The notes: generated by a model from the sequence alone, not told the origin. Counted from the first letter of the stretch, positions 1 to 8,837 are shown. The stretch is DNA of 64,000 nt from an uncultured Eubacterium sp. (GCA_910584645.1 CAJUAU010000003.1:124001-188000); one strand, 5' to 3'. Made by a program: numbers and translations.

Positions 1-253
1 GACTCTGAAATGCTTTTTCCAGTTTCTCCTGTTCAAAATCAAACCCTTTCTGTTCTGTCAGTCTGTGAACCCATTTTTGTTCCAAATCTTCCTCTACCAG
101 TAATTCCTCTGGCAGCACCCCGACATAGAGGGTATTCCTTTCCCTCTCCTGCCTTTTCAGGTAATTTAATTTTGCCCGGTACAAAGTTACTTCCAGCCAA
201 CCTGTAAACCTGGCCCTCAATTCATCTTTTTCAGATTCCTGCTGATGGTTCAT
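1..253 (-). CDS. sigma-70-like small regulator (partial, C-terminus off the edge)
   Basis: The minus-strand reading frame opens at the ATG at 251-253, with GGAGG eight bases upstream, and stays open to the window edge. The visible 84 residues contain RFTGWLEVTLYRAKLNYL near the N-terminus and an acidic stretch ending FDFEQEKLEKAF. From memory this pattern matches the small sigma-70 region-4-like proteins carried by clostridial conjugative elements, where the N-terminus precedes a helix-turn-helix. The HTH itself would lie beyond the edge, so DNA binding is inferred. An earlier ATG at 260 gives only a short frame ending in TGA and was rejected. Confidence 0.55.
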   Translation of the reverse strand, partial: MNHQQESEKDELRARFTGWLEVTLYRAKLNYLKRQERERNTLYVGVLPEELLVEEDLEQKWVHRLTEQKGFDFEQEKLEKAFQS

Positions 254-408
254 CCGTCATGCCTCCTTTTTTGAAGACATGCCACCAGGCAGGAAACAGG
301 CATACCGTGATGGCATGCCTGTTCACTGATTCACTTATTTGTCACCTCAATGTTATTCCTCACACTTTAGAATCCACCTCCTTCATAGAACATAAAAAAC
401 TGTAAAAC

Positions 409-450
409 AAAAAAACGGCCATGCCATACTTTCGCACAGCATAGTCGTTT
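409..450 (-). terminator. intrinsic terminator
   Basis: On the minus strand a hairpin with arms AAACGACTATGC and GCATGGCCGTTT is followed by a run of T. It lies between the XRE gene (562-897) and the sigma-like gene (253), so it ends the XRE transcript or attenuates the next one. Another perfect hairpin, arms ACAGGCAT/ATGCCTGT around 298-325, sits closer to the sigma-like start. The rest of 254-561 shows no gene. Confidence 0.7.
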
Positions 451-561
451 AACGACATACAATTAACCAGCCAGCAGAAAAATCACACTGGCCCATTAAC
501 CATATAAATCCGGACAGCAGAATACTGTCTAGAATTGTCTGCAAAACAATCATCCCTACTC

Positions 562-897
562 CTATTGGCTGAATTTCTCCAGGGAGTCCAGATAATGCAT
601 AAGCCCCTCGCAGGCCATAATCCTCCGGCTTACCGGATATTTCCCGATTCGCTCGGAAATTTCCTTCAGGTACACCATTTCCGGGTTTTCATAACTTTCT
701 TTCAGTAACTGGTCAACCGTTACCTCCAGTGCATTTGAAATCTTTACCACAGTGTCCAGACTGGGAATCCCACGGGCATTTTCGATCTGGCCGATATGGC
801 TGTCACTGCAGTCACACATCTCTGCCAGATCAATCTGACGCAGCCCCTTTAACTGTCGGAACTTCTTAATGTTTTTTCCTAAAATAACGTAATCCAC
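562..897 (-). CDS. XRE-family helix-turn-helix regulator
   Basis: A 111-aa protein with an N-terminal Cro/CI-type HTH (residues about 6-60: IKKFRQLKGLRQIDLAE, then SDSHIGQIENARGIPSLDTV). This is the standard XRE fold that binds palindromic operators. The C-terminal 45 residues are helical and may dimerise. The start is GTG at 897 with AAGGAG ten bases upstream. It lies just downstream of parMR in the same direction, with an inverted repeat (974-1042) between them that is a natural operator candidate. It probably controls itself or the neighbouring partition genes; its true target is unknown. Confidence 0.8.
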   Translation of the reverse strand: MDYVILGKNIKKFRQLKGLRQIDLAEMCDCSDSHIGQIENARGIPSLDTVVKISNALEVTVDQLLKESYENPEMVYLKEISERIGKYPVSRRIMACEGLMHYLDSLEKFSQ

Positions 898-973
898 TGT
901 TCATCTTCTCCTTATATACCTATATTATCCAAACAGAGATAAAATCGGAAGAAGGCAGCATTCCGTTACTCGC

Positions 974-1042
974 ACTATAAGTGGTATTATCGAAATATTT
1001 TTTAGAAATTTTAGTTATAAATCAAATTATCCCACTTATAAT
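974..1042. promoter_or_regulatory. 17-bp inverted repeat between XRE gene and parR
   Basis: Left arm ACTATAAGTGGTATTAT (974-990) and right arm ATTATCCCACTTATAAT (1026-1042) are inverted copies matching at about 15 of 17 positions, separated by 35 AT-rich bases. There is no T-tract, so it does not look like a terminator. It could be the XRE operator or a centromere-like site bound by ParR. The rest of 898-1061 holds nothing else visible. Confidence 0.5.
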
Positions 1043-1061
1043 CCTGTTATCCCGTCTCACG

Positions 1062-1454
1062 TTATTGAAAAAAATCAAGATTATCCAGCATCTGGGAAAT
1101 ATCCTTTTCCATGCTGTCTGAAAGTTCCATCTGCTGCGATTCCCCTGCCTGAAGATTTTCTCCGGATTGGCAGGCGGTGCTTTCTTTCTGCTGATACCGG
1201 GCAATTCGTTCCTCCACTATCTTCCGGACTAAATCTTCCAAATCCTCCGTCATTCCCACAGGTGTCATGCAAATTTCAATCTTACAGTCCCCCTCCTGCA
1301 ATTCCGGATGATGCACAAGATATTCCCTTACCGCATCTACAATCAGGGTGCTTTTCCGGTTTCCCATCCGTTCCAGCAATTCACCCACCATCCGGTTCTC
1401 CTCTGTCTTATCCGAAAACTGCAGACTGAAGCGGTATTTTCCATCTTTTTTCAT
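1062..1454 (-). CDS. parR: ParR-like centromere-binding protein
   Basis: A 130-aa protein encoded 19 bp downstream of the actin-like gene. The N-terminal 50 residues (RFSLQFSDKTEENRMVGELL, then RKSTLIVDAVREYL) have the strand-helix-helix pattern of ribbon-helix-helix DNA-binding proteins. The C-terminal half is acidic and ends DNLDFFQ, a plausible tail for contacting the ParM filament tip, as known for ParR. Position after ParM and size fit a type II plasmid partition operon. Assignment rests mainly on context because ParR sequences diverge strongly. A repeat-rich site that could serve as parC lies at 974-1042. Confidence 0.65.
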   Translation of the reverse strand: MKKDGKYRFSLQFSDKTEENRMVGELLERMGNRKSTLIVDAVREYLVHHPELQEGDCKIEICMTPVGMTEDLEDLVRKIVEERIARYQQKESTACQSGENLQAGESQQMELSDSMEKDISQMLDNLDFFQ

Positions 1455-1473
1455 CCCGCATCCTCCCCATCCC

Positions 1474-2394
1474 CTATCGGTTTGGTTTCCGGTTCATCTG
1501 GCTCTCTGCAAGCATCTCATATCCGATGGCATTGGCATGGCAGTCCTCAATAAAATCTGCCTGCACCACCAGTGGGGACTGCTCCAGAAATGGTTTCAGC
1601 AGAATGCTTCCACCACCGATAAAAATTGCCGGATTTGCCCGCAGGTCTACCTGCAGTTCCCTCAGCTGGTCCAGAATCTCTTTGGCATGATGCCCTGCCT
1701 GCTCCCTGATCGTAGCCTTAATCTCCTCTGGCAGAATAATCTCTTCTCCTCCCAATACGGCACTGATATGTTCATCCTCAATCCGCATATCGTGCAATGC
1801 CCCTACTTTCCGCCCAATCTCATTGTTCATGGTAATAATGCCCGTCTCCAGGCTGCGGCAAAATTGCAGATCTGGCTTGCCGTTACGCAGAAGCAGCACA
1901 TCTGTGGTATAGCCTCCGATATCAATTACAAACAGCCGTACTGTCTTGACAATCTGACTGCTCTTTGGCACAACTGCCGCATATGCCTGCGGGAACACCA
2001 TCACCCGGTCAATAAAAATGCGATATGGTTTCCCACCATAGACAAATTCAACCAGTCCCCTGTTTTTGAAATACTCTCCAAAGCGGTTCCGCAGCAGGCC
2101 ATAATGCTCCGGGGGAAGTCCCACCGCAAGCTGGATTTTCTCCATCGGCACATATTTTCCCCGCCTTTCCAGTTCTTTGGCAATGGCAAACAGGGACAGG
2201 ATAAAAAAGCGGTCATCCTGTGTCTTATCTCTCATATAACTCAGCCGTTTCCCACTTAACGTCCAGTATTTCCCCTGATACTCCAGGATTTCATCCGTCA
2301 TTGGTGGTTTTACTGTATGCTCCGCTAGACCGGATATAAAATCAAACCCTGTTGTCTTGACTGCATAATTTCCATGATCGATTCCTAATAACAT
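1474..2394 (-). CDS. parM: ParM/StbA-type actin-like segregation ATPase
   Basis: A 306-aa protein, normal for the family. Residues 1-12 (MLLGIDHGNYAV) form the phosphate-1 loop of the actin/Hsp70 fold; VIDIGGYTTDVLLL near residue 160 is phosphate-2; IFIGGGSILLKPFL near the C-terminus is the adenosine motif. ParM polymerises to push plasmid copies apart through ParR bound at parC. The reading frame extends 22 codons further, but the ATG at 2394 has GAGGGA just upstream and the motif starts there. Promoter P1 (2551-2579) and a palindromic repeat (2421-2491) precede it. Presence of this pair argues that the window is, or derives from, an autonomously replicating element. Confidence 0.85.
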   Translation of the reverse strand: MLLGIDHGNYAVKTTGFDFISGLAEHTVKPPMTDEILEYQGKYWTLSGKRLSYMRDKTQDDRFFILSLFAIAKELERRGKYVPMEKIQLAVGLPPEHYGLLRNRFGEYFKNRGLVEFVYGGKPYRIFIDRVMVFPQAYAAVVPKSSQIVKTVRLFVIDIGGYTTDVLLLRNGKPDLQFCRSLETGIITMNNEIGRKVGALHDMRIEDEHISAVLGGEEIILPEEIKATIREQAGHHAKEILDQLRELQVDLRANPAIFIGGGSILLKPFLEQSPLVVQADFIEDCHANAIGYEMLAESQMNRKPNR

Positions 2395-2420
2395 AATTTC
2401 CCTCATTTCTGCGCTGCCTT

Positions 2421-2491
2421 TTGCGCATAATGCAATGTTTGTGTCGCAGCGCAGACACAAACTTGCCGAGTGAAAAATTTATTTTTCACTC
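2421..2491 (-). repeat. palindromic repeat, copy H1
   Basis: Two adjacent hairpins: one with arms TTTGTGTC/GACACAAA and one with arms GAGTGAAAAAT/ATTTTTCACTC. Closely related sequences occur at 8190-8260 and 23879-23950, sharing GGCAAGTTTG, a central GCGC and a final TGCGC on the minus strand. Here it lies in the 5' leader of parM. Confidence 0.65.
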
Positions 2492-2550
2492 TTTCCTCCA
2501 TTCCGAAGCAACAACAAAAACTTGTTTACCTCTTTTTTCTATTTATAATC

Positions 2551-2579
2551 ATTACACGTTCCACAATGCTCATTTACAA
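2551..2579 (-). promoter_or_regulatory. shared-type promoter P1 (parM)
   Basis: Minus strand: -35 TTGTAA, 17-bp spacer ending AACG, -10 TGTAAT followed by GATTATAAA. The same arrangement recurs at 27216, 39328, 42188 and 43775. Confidence 0.65.
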
Positions 2580-2610
2580 CTCAAATACTCATTCCACAAA
2601 AAGATACTCA

Positions 2611-3300
2611 ATCGAGTAGGAGGGGGTGACTAACCCCCGTCCTCTCACACCACCGCTCATGCGGTTTCGCAAGCGGCGGTTCGGTTGTTCAAAGATGTGC
2701 CTACGCCTTGCACTATCCATTCCTAACTCTAAGCGTTCTTATCCTTTACTCTCGGTTTCCAACCTACCCTCAGATAAGTAACCTCTTTCGAGCAACTGCT
2801 ATCTTCAAGTATCAGATAAATAGCGTCTGTCTTATCCCAACCGTCAAGTCCTTTCCTCCATCTACTTTCATAGACTTCCTCGGTACTACGACTTGAACTG
2901 ACTTCTGTATGTTCAGCCATGCCTTACAGCATGGGTTACTAAGGAGTGAATATTGTATCACTCTTCAAAGCGTACCATACAGACCTCCCCAGTTAAGGTG
3001 CGTAATCTTTCCCTCCACCTATCTGCCACATTTACCCAGTATACCTTCGGATAGTTATTGGGCTTCAGTTTGTTTAGCAACCTTACCCGATATACCAAGC
3101 CTTATATGTGATTTCTGTCCGTCAGACCAGAGGTTTGCCATCCGGCTTCCTTCAGATTCCACCTCACGATGGACACCCTTGCCATTGGCTGTAAGTTTCC
3201 CACTATCAGGGCACTTTGCGGACTTGCACCGATTAGATTACGCCCATGCTAGGCGAACTATAAAAAGGGCAAAGCCAATATTGACCTTACCCTTATGTTT
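2611..3300 (-). mobile_element. group II intron lacking its reverse-transcriptase ORF
   Basis: Read on the minus strand the segment carries hallmark group II intron sequence: an early ATCGGTGCAAGTCCG, then TTGCTAAACAAACTGAAGCCC-like and GATTACGCACCTTA domain I text, GAAGTCAG before the usual ORF site, and a 3' end with domain V (GAACCGCCGCTTGCG, GCATGAGCGGTGGTG) and domain VI leading to CCTCCTACTCGAT at about 2611. Only some 250 nt separate the usual ORF start region from domain V, so the LtrA-type maturase is absent. The 3' boundary is fairly clear; the 5' boundary near 3290-3305 is approximate. It abuts the 3' end of the primase-like gene. Splicing or mobility would need a maturase supplied from elsewhere. 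Confidence 0.75.
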
Positions 3301-3303
3301 AAC

Positions 3304-4365
3304 CTATGGCCGGTTACATTTGAGACAAAACTTCCAGACATAATCATCCAGCCCCTTGTAACTGCCATCCCACAGATACGTTCCAAACGTAAACCCCATC
3401 CGGTCAAGCATCAGTAAAAGCTGCCGGTACCCTTTCTGTACATGGGGATTGGTTGCCATATCCATGTCAAATGCTGTCATGATTTTCTTTAATCCCTGTT
3501 CTCTTAACCGCTTCAGTGCGATTTCTAATTGTGTCAGAGCATTCACACCGGGAACTGCCAGTACCGTAAGTCCTGTCAGTGCATGGATTACATCCGCTTT
3601 CATCGGTCCTTCTGTCAAAAGCATCGTTTCGGCAGGTAATCCCGCAAGGTGTGTCCAGCCTTCTGCCTTACATCCGTTTTTCAGCTCCGTACTGGATACC
3701 CAACGGAATTTCCGTTTCTTCACATCATCCCGCCGTATTTGCATCCCCTGAATCCGTCCTTTACCGTCCCGGACCGGAATCAGGATGCCCCGCTGGTTTA
3801 CGGTAAATTTCCATGTATCTGCTTCTGTCTGGTAAAATCCCGGAACACCGGAAAGTTCACAGCCTTCCTGCACCAACTCTTTTGCAATCTTTGTCATCCC
3901 CACAACGGGAGTTGTCTTATAGCCAAGCTGGGCAATCTCATCTTCCCTCAGACCTCTTCCCAACAGGTTATCCTTGTGGTCCGATGCCAGAGAAAGTTTC
4001 TCTAACAATGCTGTATAGGTTTTATGCCTGGCTTCAATGTCTGCCACCGGTGACTCCTTCACTTCTTTTATCACTACCCTTCTCTGCGGGCGGTATGACT
4101 GCTCCGAAAGTCCCAGCCTCTCTGCCACCTCTTCCCTTACATCCTCTCTTGGAATGCCTGTATATAGCACATACAGGTCAAAGATTCCACCGGACACTCC
4201 GCACTTCGGACACCGGAACACTTCTTTTCTCAGATTGATATTCAGGTGTTTATCCCTCGGCTTGGAATCACAACATGGACAGGGGATATAATAAGAACTG
4301 CGGCCAGATGGTGCACTTGGCAGGTTCAGTACGGATATGACATCCCATATGTGAAACTTCTCCAT
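3304..4365 (-). CDS. CHC2 zinc-finger / toprim primase-like protein
   Basis: A 353-aa protein. Residues 26-58 hold a CHC2-type zinc ribbon (PCPCCDSKPRDKHLN ... FRCPKCGVSGGIFDL) as in DnaG primases. The C-terminal half has a toprim/DUF3854-like domain: LLTEGPMKADVIHAL gives the conserved glutamate, and MTAFDMDMATN plus KGLDDY the acidic metal-binding positions. Such proteins act in replication initiation or host-range expansion of plasmids and phages. Start: ATG at 4365 after AGGAGG. The reading frame ends a few residues after LDDYVWKF, where the group II intron begins, so the last residues may be intron-encoded and the native C-terminus may be restored only after splicing. Confidence 0.75.
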   Translation of the reverse strand: MEKFHIWDVISVLNLPSAPSGRSSYYIPCPCCDSKPRDKHLNINLRKEVFRCPKCGVSGGIFDLYVLYTGIPREDVREEVAERLGLSEQSYRPQRRVVIKEVKESPVADIEARHKTYTALLEKLSLASDHKDNLLGRGLREDEIAQLGYKTTPVVGMTKIAKELVQEGCELSGVPGFYQTEADTWKFTVNQRGILIPVRDGKGRIQGMQIRRDDVKKRKFRWVSSTELKNGCKAEGWTHLAGLPAETMLLTEGPMKADVIHALTGLTVLAVPGVNALTQLEIALKRLREQGLKKIMTAFDMDMATNPHVQKGYRQLLLMLDRMGFTFGTYLWDGSYKGLDDYVWKFCLKCNRP

Positions 4366-4498
4366 CCTAGTCCTCCTTTCTGCATTTTCCTAAATTTGAG
4401 TATGGGGGACAGTGTTTTCACCATCCCCCCTGAATTTCAGTTGAAACTGTAATGAATCTTTGGGAGCGTTTTCGGCATCCTTAGATTCATTTTTCAAT

Positions 4499-5362
4499 TT
4501 ATGCACTGGCCTGTCCCAACGCATACTCACAAATCAACCTGGCCGCTTCATTCGTCCCTTTGTCATCATGGAACTTATTCACAATCCAGTTTAATGCTTT
4601 CGGGTCAGTCACAACCAGGTCTCCCAGCGTCTTACCCGCATACTTCTTAATCGGGCATGGCATACTCATTGCCTGCTGGATACGCTGCTCATGGGTCATC
4701 TCCTGCCGTACTGGTTCCTGCGTCACTGCCCCCTGTTGCGTGTCTGATACTGGAACTGCTGGATGCTGCATCTGGGATACCGGCATTTCTGTCACATTTT
4801 GTGGCATCTGCGTTCCCCCTGCCTGTAGCTGCATGGGTACTGGCTGCGGTACTGGTGCATCTGCACCGGTTTCTGCATTTTCCCCCGGTATACTGACGCC
4901 ATCTTCCCTCATCCCCAGTTCATCTGGCGCCACTGCCGGAAAGTCTTCCCCTGCCATACCGAACTGTAAGCCAAATCCTGCATTGCGGAGGGCAATCCCC
5001 ACTGCCGCTGTCTGCGCCCACTCACGGGGCGACACGGATGGTTTTTCCGCCAGATAGCCGCGGGATGCGGTTGCCTCTGCCAGATAACTGTCATCACTGT
5101 CTTTGTAACTTGGATATACCCTTGCCGTTGCCACAAAACAGTCTTTACCGTTTGTCACTTTTGTTGTAATCTTCCCTTCGGGATATTTCAGCCGGAACCA
5201 TGCCATCTGGACCATGACCGGAAGACGTTTTCTGGTCTCCCCGCTTTCCAAATCCGCATATTCCACCGCAAACGGTTCGGGATCAAATCCCTCCACTGCG
5301 TTGATTGTTGCAATCACAGCCCTCATGGCTGCCTTGTCTGTTTCTTTATTCTGACTCATCAT
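4499..5362 (-). CDS. unknown recombination-block protein with DUF3820/ExoX-like C-terminus
   Basis: A 287-aa protein that I do not firmly recognise. The N-terminal 140 residues form a globular domain (MVQMAWFRLKYPEGKI ... SPREWAQTAAVGIALRNAGF); by position near YqaJ and SSB-like genes it could be a single-strand annealing protein, but I see no diagnostic motif. Residues 150-225 are a Pro/Gln-rich linker. The C-terminal 60 residues (MPCPIKKYAGKTLGDLVVTD ... LNWIVNKF) match the small domain found at the end of exonuclease X and in DUF3820 proteins. Its start overlaps the stop of the upstream gene (TTATGATGA), indicating translational coupling. Confidence 0.5.
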   Translation of the reverse strand: MMSQNKETDKAAMRAVIATINAVEGFDPEPFAVEYADLESGETRKRLPVMVQMAWFRLKYPEGKITTKVTNGKDCFVATARVYPSYKDSDDSYLAEATASRGYLAEKPSVSPREWAQTAAVGIALRNAGFGLQFGMAGEDFPAVAPDELGMREDGVSIPGENAETGADAPVPQPVPMQLQAGGTQMPQNVTEMPVSQMQHPAVPVSDTQQGAVTQEPVRQEMTHEQRIQQAMSMPCPIKKYAGKTLGDLVVTDPKALNWIVNKFHDDKGTNEAARLICEYALGQASA

Positions 5363-5820
5363 AAGCCCTGTCCTCCTTGTAAACTGATATAGGTTTCACG
5401 GTACTGCATCCACATGGGAAGTACGGCATTGCAGTATTTGCCAATACACTTCTTATAACTGTCTGGGTTCGGTGCAGTAAAGCTCATAAAGCGTTTCTTT
5501 CCGTCCCGTACCACATTTTCCAGTGATGCCAGTGCCGTGTCACGTTTCTGTTTCTGTGTTTCATCCATCTTTGGTCCAAATTTCCGTTCTTTCAGAAGAA
5601 GCTCCATATAACAGGAAATCACCTGAAAATGGTTTGCGATCAACCGAAGGTCTGTTGTCATGGGGATTACCCGCAGCATGGACTGGAATGTTTCCAGCAC
5701 ACAAATTCGGTAGTTCATCTCCTGAAGTGCCAGAAGTTCATCCGGCGGAAAACTGTCTGCTGCTATCTGTGAACGGTAGTCCTCACTTTTCTGCTGGTAC
5801 TGTTCTAAAATCGTTGCCAT
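5359..5820 (-). CDS. unknown helical protein
   Basis: A 153-aa, mostly helical protein without a motif I recognise. It starts at ATG 5820 after AAAGGAG and overlaps the next gene. It is soluble (no signal peptide or membrane span). Its place between the RecD2-like helicase and the 4499-5362 gene suggests a role in the element's DNA-processing operon, but that is context only. Confidence 0.6.
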   Translation of the reverse strand: MATILEQYQQKSEDYRSQIAADSFPPDELLALQEMNYRICVLETFQSMLRVIPMTTDLRLIANHFQVISCYMELLLKERKFGPKMDETQKQKRDTALASLENVVRDGKKRFMSFTAPNPDSYKKCIGKYCNAVLPMWMQYRETYISLQGGQGL

Positions 5821-5870
5821 AGTAAAGCTCCTTTCTGCGGAACGGACTCAAAAGTTCGCTCCGCCTCTGC

Positions 5871-8045
5871 TTAATTCATGTATTCCCGGATACGAGCCGC
5901 CAGATTGGTACCCCGTTTCTCTGTTTCTGTCCGTTTAACCGCCATATGCAATGCCCTTTTTTCACCCACCAGTATCACTTTTTTCTTTCCCCTGGTTACC
6001 GCTGTATAGATCAGTGGACGGTTCAGCATGATATAGTGTGCATTCTGTATGTTGATGATGACGGTCTGGTATTCTGACCCCTGCGACTTATGAATCGTGG
6101 ATGCATATCCCAGATCCAAAAATTCTAATTCTCCGGCATCATAATCCTTTATCCTGCCATCGCCAAAATCAATCTGGATTTCTGTCTCATTTCCGCTTTG
6201 TGATATTTTCTTGATGTAACCAATATCGCCGTTGCTGATATTATCCCTGTTCTTCACCTGCATTACCTTGTCACCATTCCGAAATCTCCGGTTTCCACTG
6301 GTAACCTCTGTTCCTGCCGCACTGCCCGGATTTACTGCATCCCGGATCTGTTCGTTCAGGGCATTGACACCTGTTTCTGTCTTCTGCCGGTATGGGGATA
6401 ACAATGCCACATGGTCTACCCCGTTTTTTGCTGCTTCCTGAAGATACAGCTTCTGGATCAGTCTGGCTGACTCTTTTAAGTCCGCAGACTCCACAAACTG
6501 GAAATCCTCTCCGTATTCCAGTGAGGCGATTCCATGACGGATCTGTTTTGCATTGGCCGCAATCCGGCTTCCTTCTTTCTGACGAAACACATGGTCCAGT
6601 CTCACAACCGGGATGCATCCGCTTGCAATCAGCTCACCGAGGACTGCCCCCGGCCCCACTGACGGCAGCTGGTCCGCATCCCCGACCAGAACCAGCCGGC
6701 TTCCTTTCTTCACTGCCTGGAACAGACTGTCTGCCACATACATATCCAACATGGACACTTCGTCTACCAGTATGAAATCAGCCTCCAGTTCTCCGCCTTC
6801 GCCATAACAGCTATCCTCCCCTGCCAACAGGTTCAGTGCTTTATGTACGGTAGATGACGGGAAACCGGTGGACTGCTCCATCCGCCTTGCTGCCCTGCCC
6901 GTCGGGGCACAGCAGATAATCCCATGCTTCGGAAACAACTTCTGATAGATATCCAGTATTGCCCTCTGTATCATGGTCTTGCCCGTTCCGGGGCCGCCTG
7001 TAATGACACACAGGCTGCTGGTCAGTGCTGTGAAGACAGCCTCTTTCTGCTCCTCTGCAAAGATTAAGCCAAGTTCCTTTTCTTCCGCTGCGATTTCCTG
7101 CTCCAGACCGGATACAGCAAAGGATTTTTTCTGTTTTAACATCTCCTTCACACGCTTTGCCAGCCTGTCCTCCGCTTCCGATGGCTTTTTCCGATATACA
7201 CAATCCTGATACATGACCAGTTTTCCACTGTATACCATTCTGGATGCCCTCACACCAATCATCTGTTCTGTCAGTTCGGGGGTGTCCAGTGTTTTCATGC
7301 ACACCCTGATAAACTTATCTTTTCCGATACAGAGGTGTCCCTTCCCCTCCTGCTCCTTTAAGGTGTAAAGAATCCCTTCATCCACACGCTCCGGGGAAAT
7401 TCTGGAGACACCCATGTTCAATGCAATCCTGTCTGCAATCCAGAAGCCAATGCCGTCAATCTCACAGAGACGGTATGGGTGATTCTGTACGATTTCCATT
7501 GCCTTATTTCCATACTCCCGGTAAAACTGGACTGCTCTGTTTGCTGTAATTCCATGTGGCGTCAGAAATGCCACCACATCCCTGGCTCCACGGTTTTCCA
7601 TGTAGGACTGCGTTATCTTTTCCAGTTTTTTACTGCTGATTCCCCTGATTTCCACCAGCCGCTCCGGCTCTTTGTCCAGCACATCCAGTGTTTTCATGCC
7701 AAAGGTGTCAAATATCCTTTCTGCCATGACCGGACCAATTCCTTTGATCTGCCCGGAAGACAGATAGGCAACAATGCCCTCTTTCGATGGCACAATCACC
7801 TCATCATATTTTTCCACCTCAAACTGGAGTCCGTGGCTGGGGTTATTGCTCCAGTGCCCTTTCATGTCATACCGGAGATTTGCCGCCACGGGAAGGCAGT
7901 ATCCCACTGCCTTTACTTCCCGGACTGCCTTTCCCGATGTATCCACGACCTTTTCACAGGGACGGTAGAGGGCAACCATGTAACTGCCCACCTCTACCAT
8001 GCTGGCACTGGATGGATAGATCAGTTTTTGAAATTCACATACCAT
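5871..8045 (-). CDS. recD2: RecD2-type ATP-dependent 5'-3' DNA helicase
   Basis: A 724-aa SF1B helicase. The N-terminal region (residues ~85-220) carries tandem helix-hairpin-helix text such as GIGPVMAERIFDTFG and the ERLVEIRGISSKKLEKI stretch typical of RecD2. Walker A is GGPGTGKT near residue 350; motif II is LVDEVSMLD; motif III GDADQLPSVGPG; motif VI is in STIHKSQGSEYQT ... YTAVTRGKKKV. RecD2 works without RecBC in DNA repair and fork processing. The ATG at 8045 (AAAGGAG seven bases upstream) is preferred over one 21 bp earlier. It is followed by the unknown 153-aa gene in the same operon. Confidence 0.9.
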   Translation of the reverse strand: MVCEFQKLIYPSSASMVEVGSYMVALYRPCEKVVDTSGKAVREVKAVGYCLPVAANLRYDMKGHWSNNPSHGLQFEVEKYDEVIVPSKEGIVAYLSSGQIKGIGPVMAERIFDTFGMKTLDVLDKEPERLVEIRGISSKKLEKITQSYMENRGARDVVAFLTPHGITANRAVQFYREYGNKAMEIVQNHPYRLCEIDGIGFWIADRIALNMGVSRISPERVDEGILYTLKEQEGKGHLCIGKDKFIRVCMKTLDTPELTEQMIGVRASRMVYSGKLVMYQDCVYRKKPSEAEDRLAKRVKEMLKQKKSFAVSGLEQEIAAEEKELGLIFAEEQKEAVFTALTSSLCVITGGPGTGKTMIQRAILDIYQKLFPKHGIICCAPTGRAARRMEQSTGFPSSTVHKALNLLAGEDSCYGEGGELEADFILVDEVSMLDMYVADSLFQAVKKGSRLVLVGDADQLPSVGPGAVLGELIASGCIPVVRLDHVFRQKEGSRIAANAKQIRHGIASLEYGEDFQFVESADLKESARLIQKLYLQEAAKNGVDHVALLSPYRQKTETGVNALNEQIRDAVNPGSAAGTEVTSGNRRFRNGDKVMQVKNRDNISNGDIGYIKKISQSGNETEIQIDFGDGRIKDYDAGELEFLDLGYASTIHKSQGSEYQTVIINIQNAHYIMLNRPLIYTAVTRGKKKVILVGEKRALHMAVKRTETEKRGTNLAARIREYMN

Positions 8046-8069
8046 AACCTGCTCCTTTCCCTTCATCTG

Positions 8070-8837
8070 TTATGAATCTGACAGGATTCCTGCCTTTTCT
8101 GCCTCGGAATGTGCATCATCTGCCAGTCTTGTTACCTGGCATTTCTCACACTCGCGGTCATGCTGCGACCATCGGGAGCCAGCTAATCCGCCAATGTTTG
8201 CGCTGTTCTCAGTGCAAACTTGCTGTGTGAATGAACTTTGTTCATTCGCACTTTCACTCTGGCAGAAACGGCACAGCCTGTCTCTTGCATCCAGCAAGCC
8301 CGTGTATTCACTTTCAGAAATCATGTTCTCTGTTGTCGGAATCTCTTTTCCTGCCATAAATGAGTGGTTCTCATCGACCACTATCAGCTCCGCATCGCCA
8401 TTTTCTTTCCTCACATATTCACATACCTTTTTGTAAATCGGATAGGAAAATGTCAGGATTCTTGCCTTAATAGATATGGCATGTAGGATTTCCCCCTGCA
8501 TCCCCAGACTGATTCTGTCCCCGCACACCATGAGGATGTCACTTTCTTCCAGCAGGCGAAGCCCGAACTGGAGTGCCAGTGCCCTCTCATTTGGTATGCG
8601 GTCACATAACAGCATCGGAAGATACGCATGGGGTGCCCTTGCTACCAGCCCCATCTCTTTTGCCGCATAGTGCATATATGCCCTTGCCCTGTGCATATTT
8701 TCCAAAAATTCCTCATCGGTCTTTGCACTGAGGGGCGAACAGATATATGCCCTCGTCCGCTGGTCTTCCTGTTTTATAAACTGATGTTCCAGATACAGTT
8801 CCCTTGTTATGAATTGATATTGCTCTTCCTGTCTCAT
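8070..8837 (-). CDS. DUF4406-like (nucleoside deoxyribosyltransferase-like) protein with repeat-derived tail
   Basis: A 255-aa protein counted from the ATG at 8837, nine bases after AAAGGA. The first 150 residues have the DUF4406 pattern (AYICSPLSAKTDEEFLENMHRA, LLCDRIPNERALALQFG, ILMVCGDRISLGMQGEI), a Rossmann-like fold related to nucleoside 2-deoxyribosyltransferases; no catalytic activity can be claimed. Its 3' part (about 8190-8260) is made of palindromic repeat H3, so residues such as SESANEQSSFTQQVCTENSA are repeat-encoded, and the tail after them has no family look. It lies between the YqaJ exonuclease and RecD2 genes. Confidence 0.7.
   Translation of the reverse strand: MRQEEQYQFITRELYLEHQFIKQEDQRTRAYICSPLSAKTDEEFLENMHRARAYMHYAAKEMGLVARAPHAYLPMLLCDRIPNERALALQFGLRLLEESDILMVCGDRISLGMQGEILHAISIKARILTFSYPIYKKVCEYVRKENGDAELIVVDENHSFMAGKEIPTTENMISESEYTGLLDARDRLCRFCQSESANEQSSFTQQVCTENSANIGGLAGSRWSQHDRECEKCQVTRLADDAHSEAEKAGILSDS
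8190..8260 (-). repeat. palindromic repeat, copy H3 (inside a coding sequence)
   Basis: Minus strand: GAGTGAAAGTGCGAATGAAC, a TTCATTC arm, then CAGCAAGTTTGCAC ... GCGCAAACATTGGCGG. It matches H1 (2421-2491) in order and key words. It is in frame with the DUF4406-like gene. Confidence 0.6.

Noticed and set aside
1348..2259. 303-codon plus-strand open frame
   Set aside because: It is antisense to ParM, has no ribosome site and a low-complexity Cys/Leu/Phe/His composition typical of a shadow frame.
2729..2920. 63-codon frame inside the group II intron as a maturase remnant
   Set aside because: It has no reverse-transcriptase motif and overlaps conserved intron RNA text, so the open frame is incidental.
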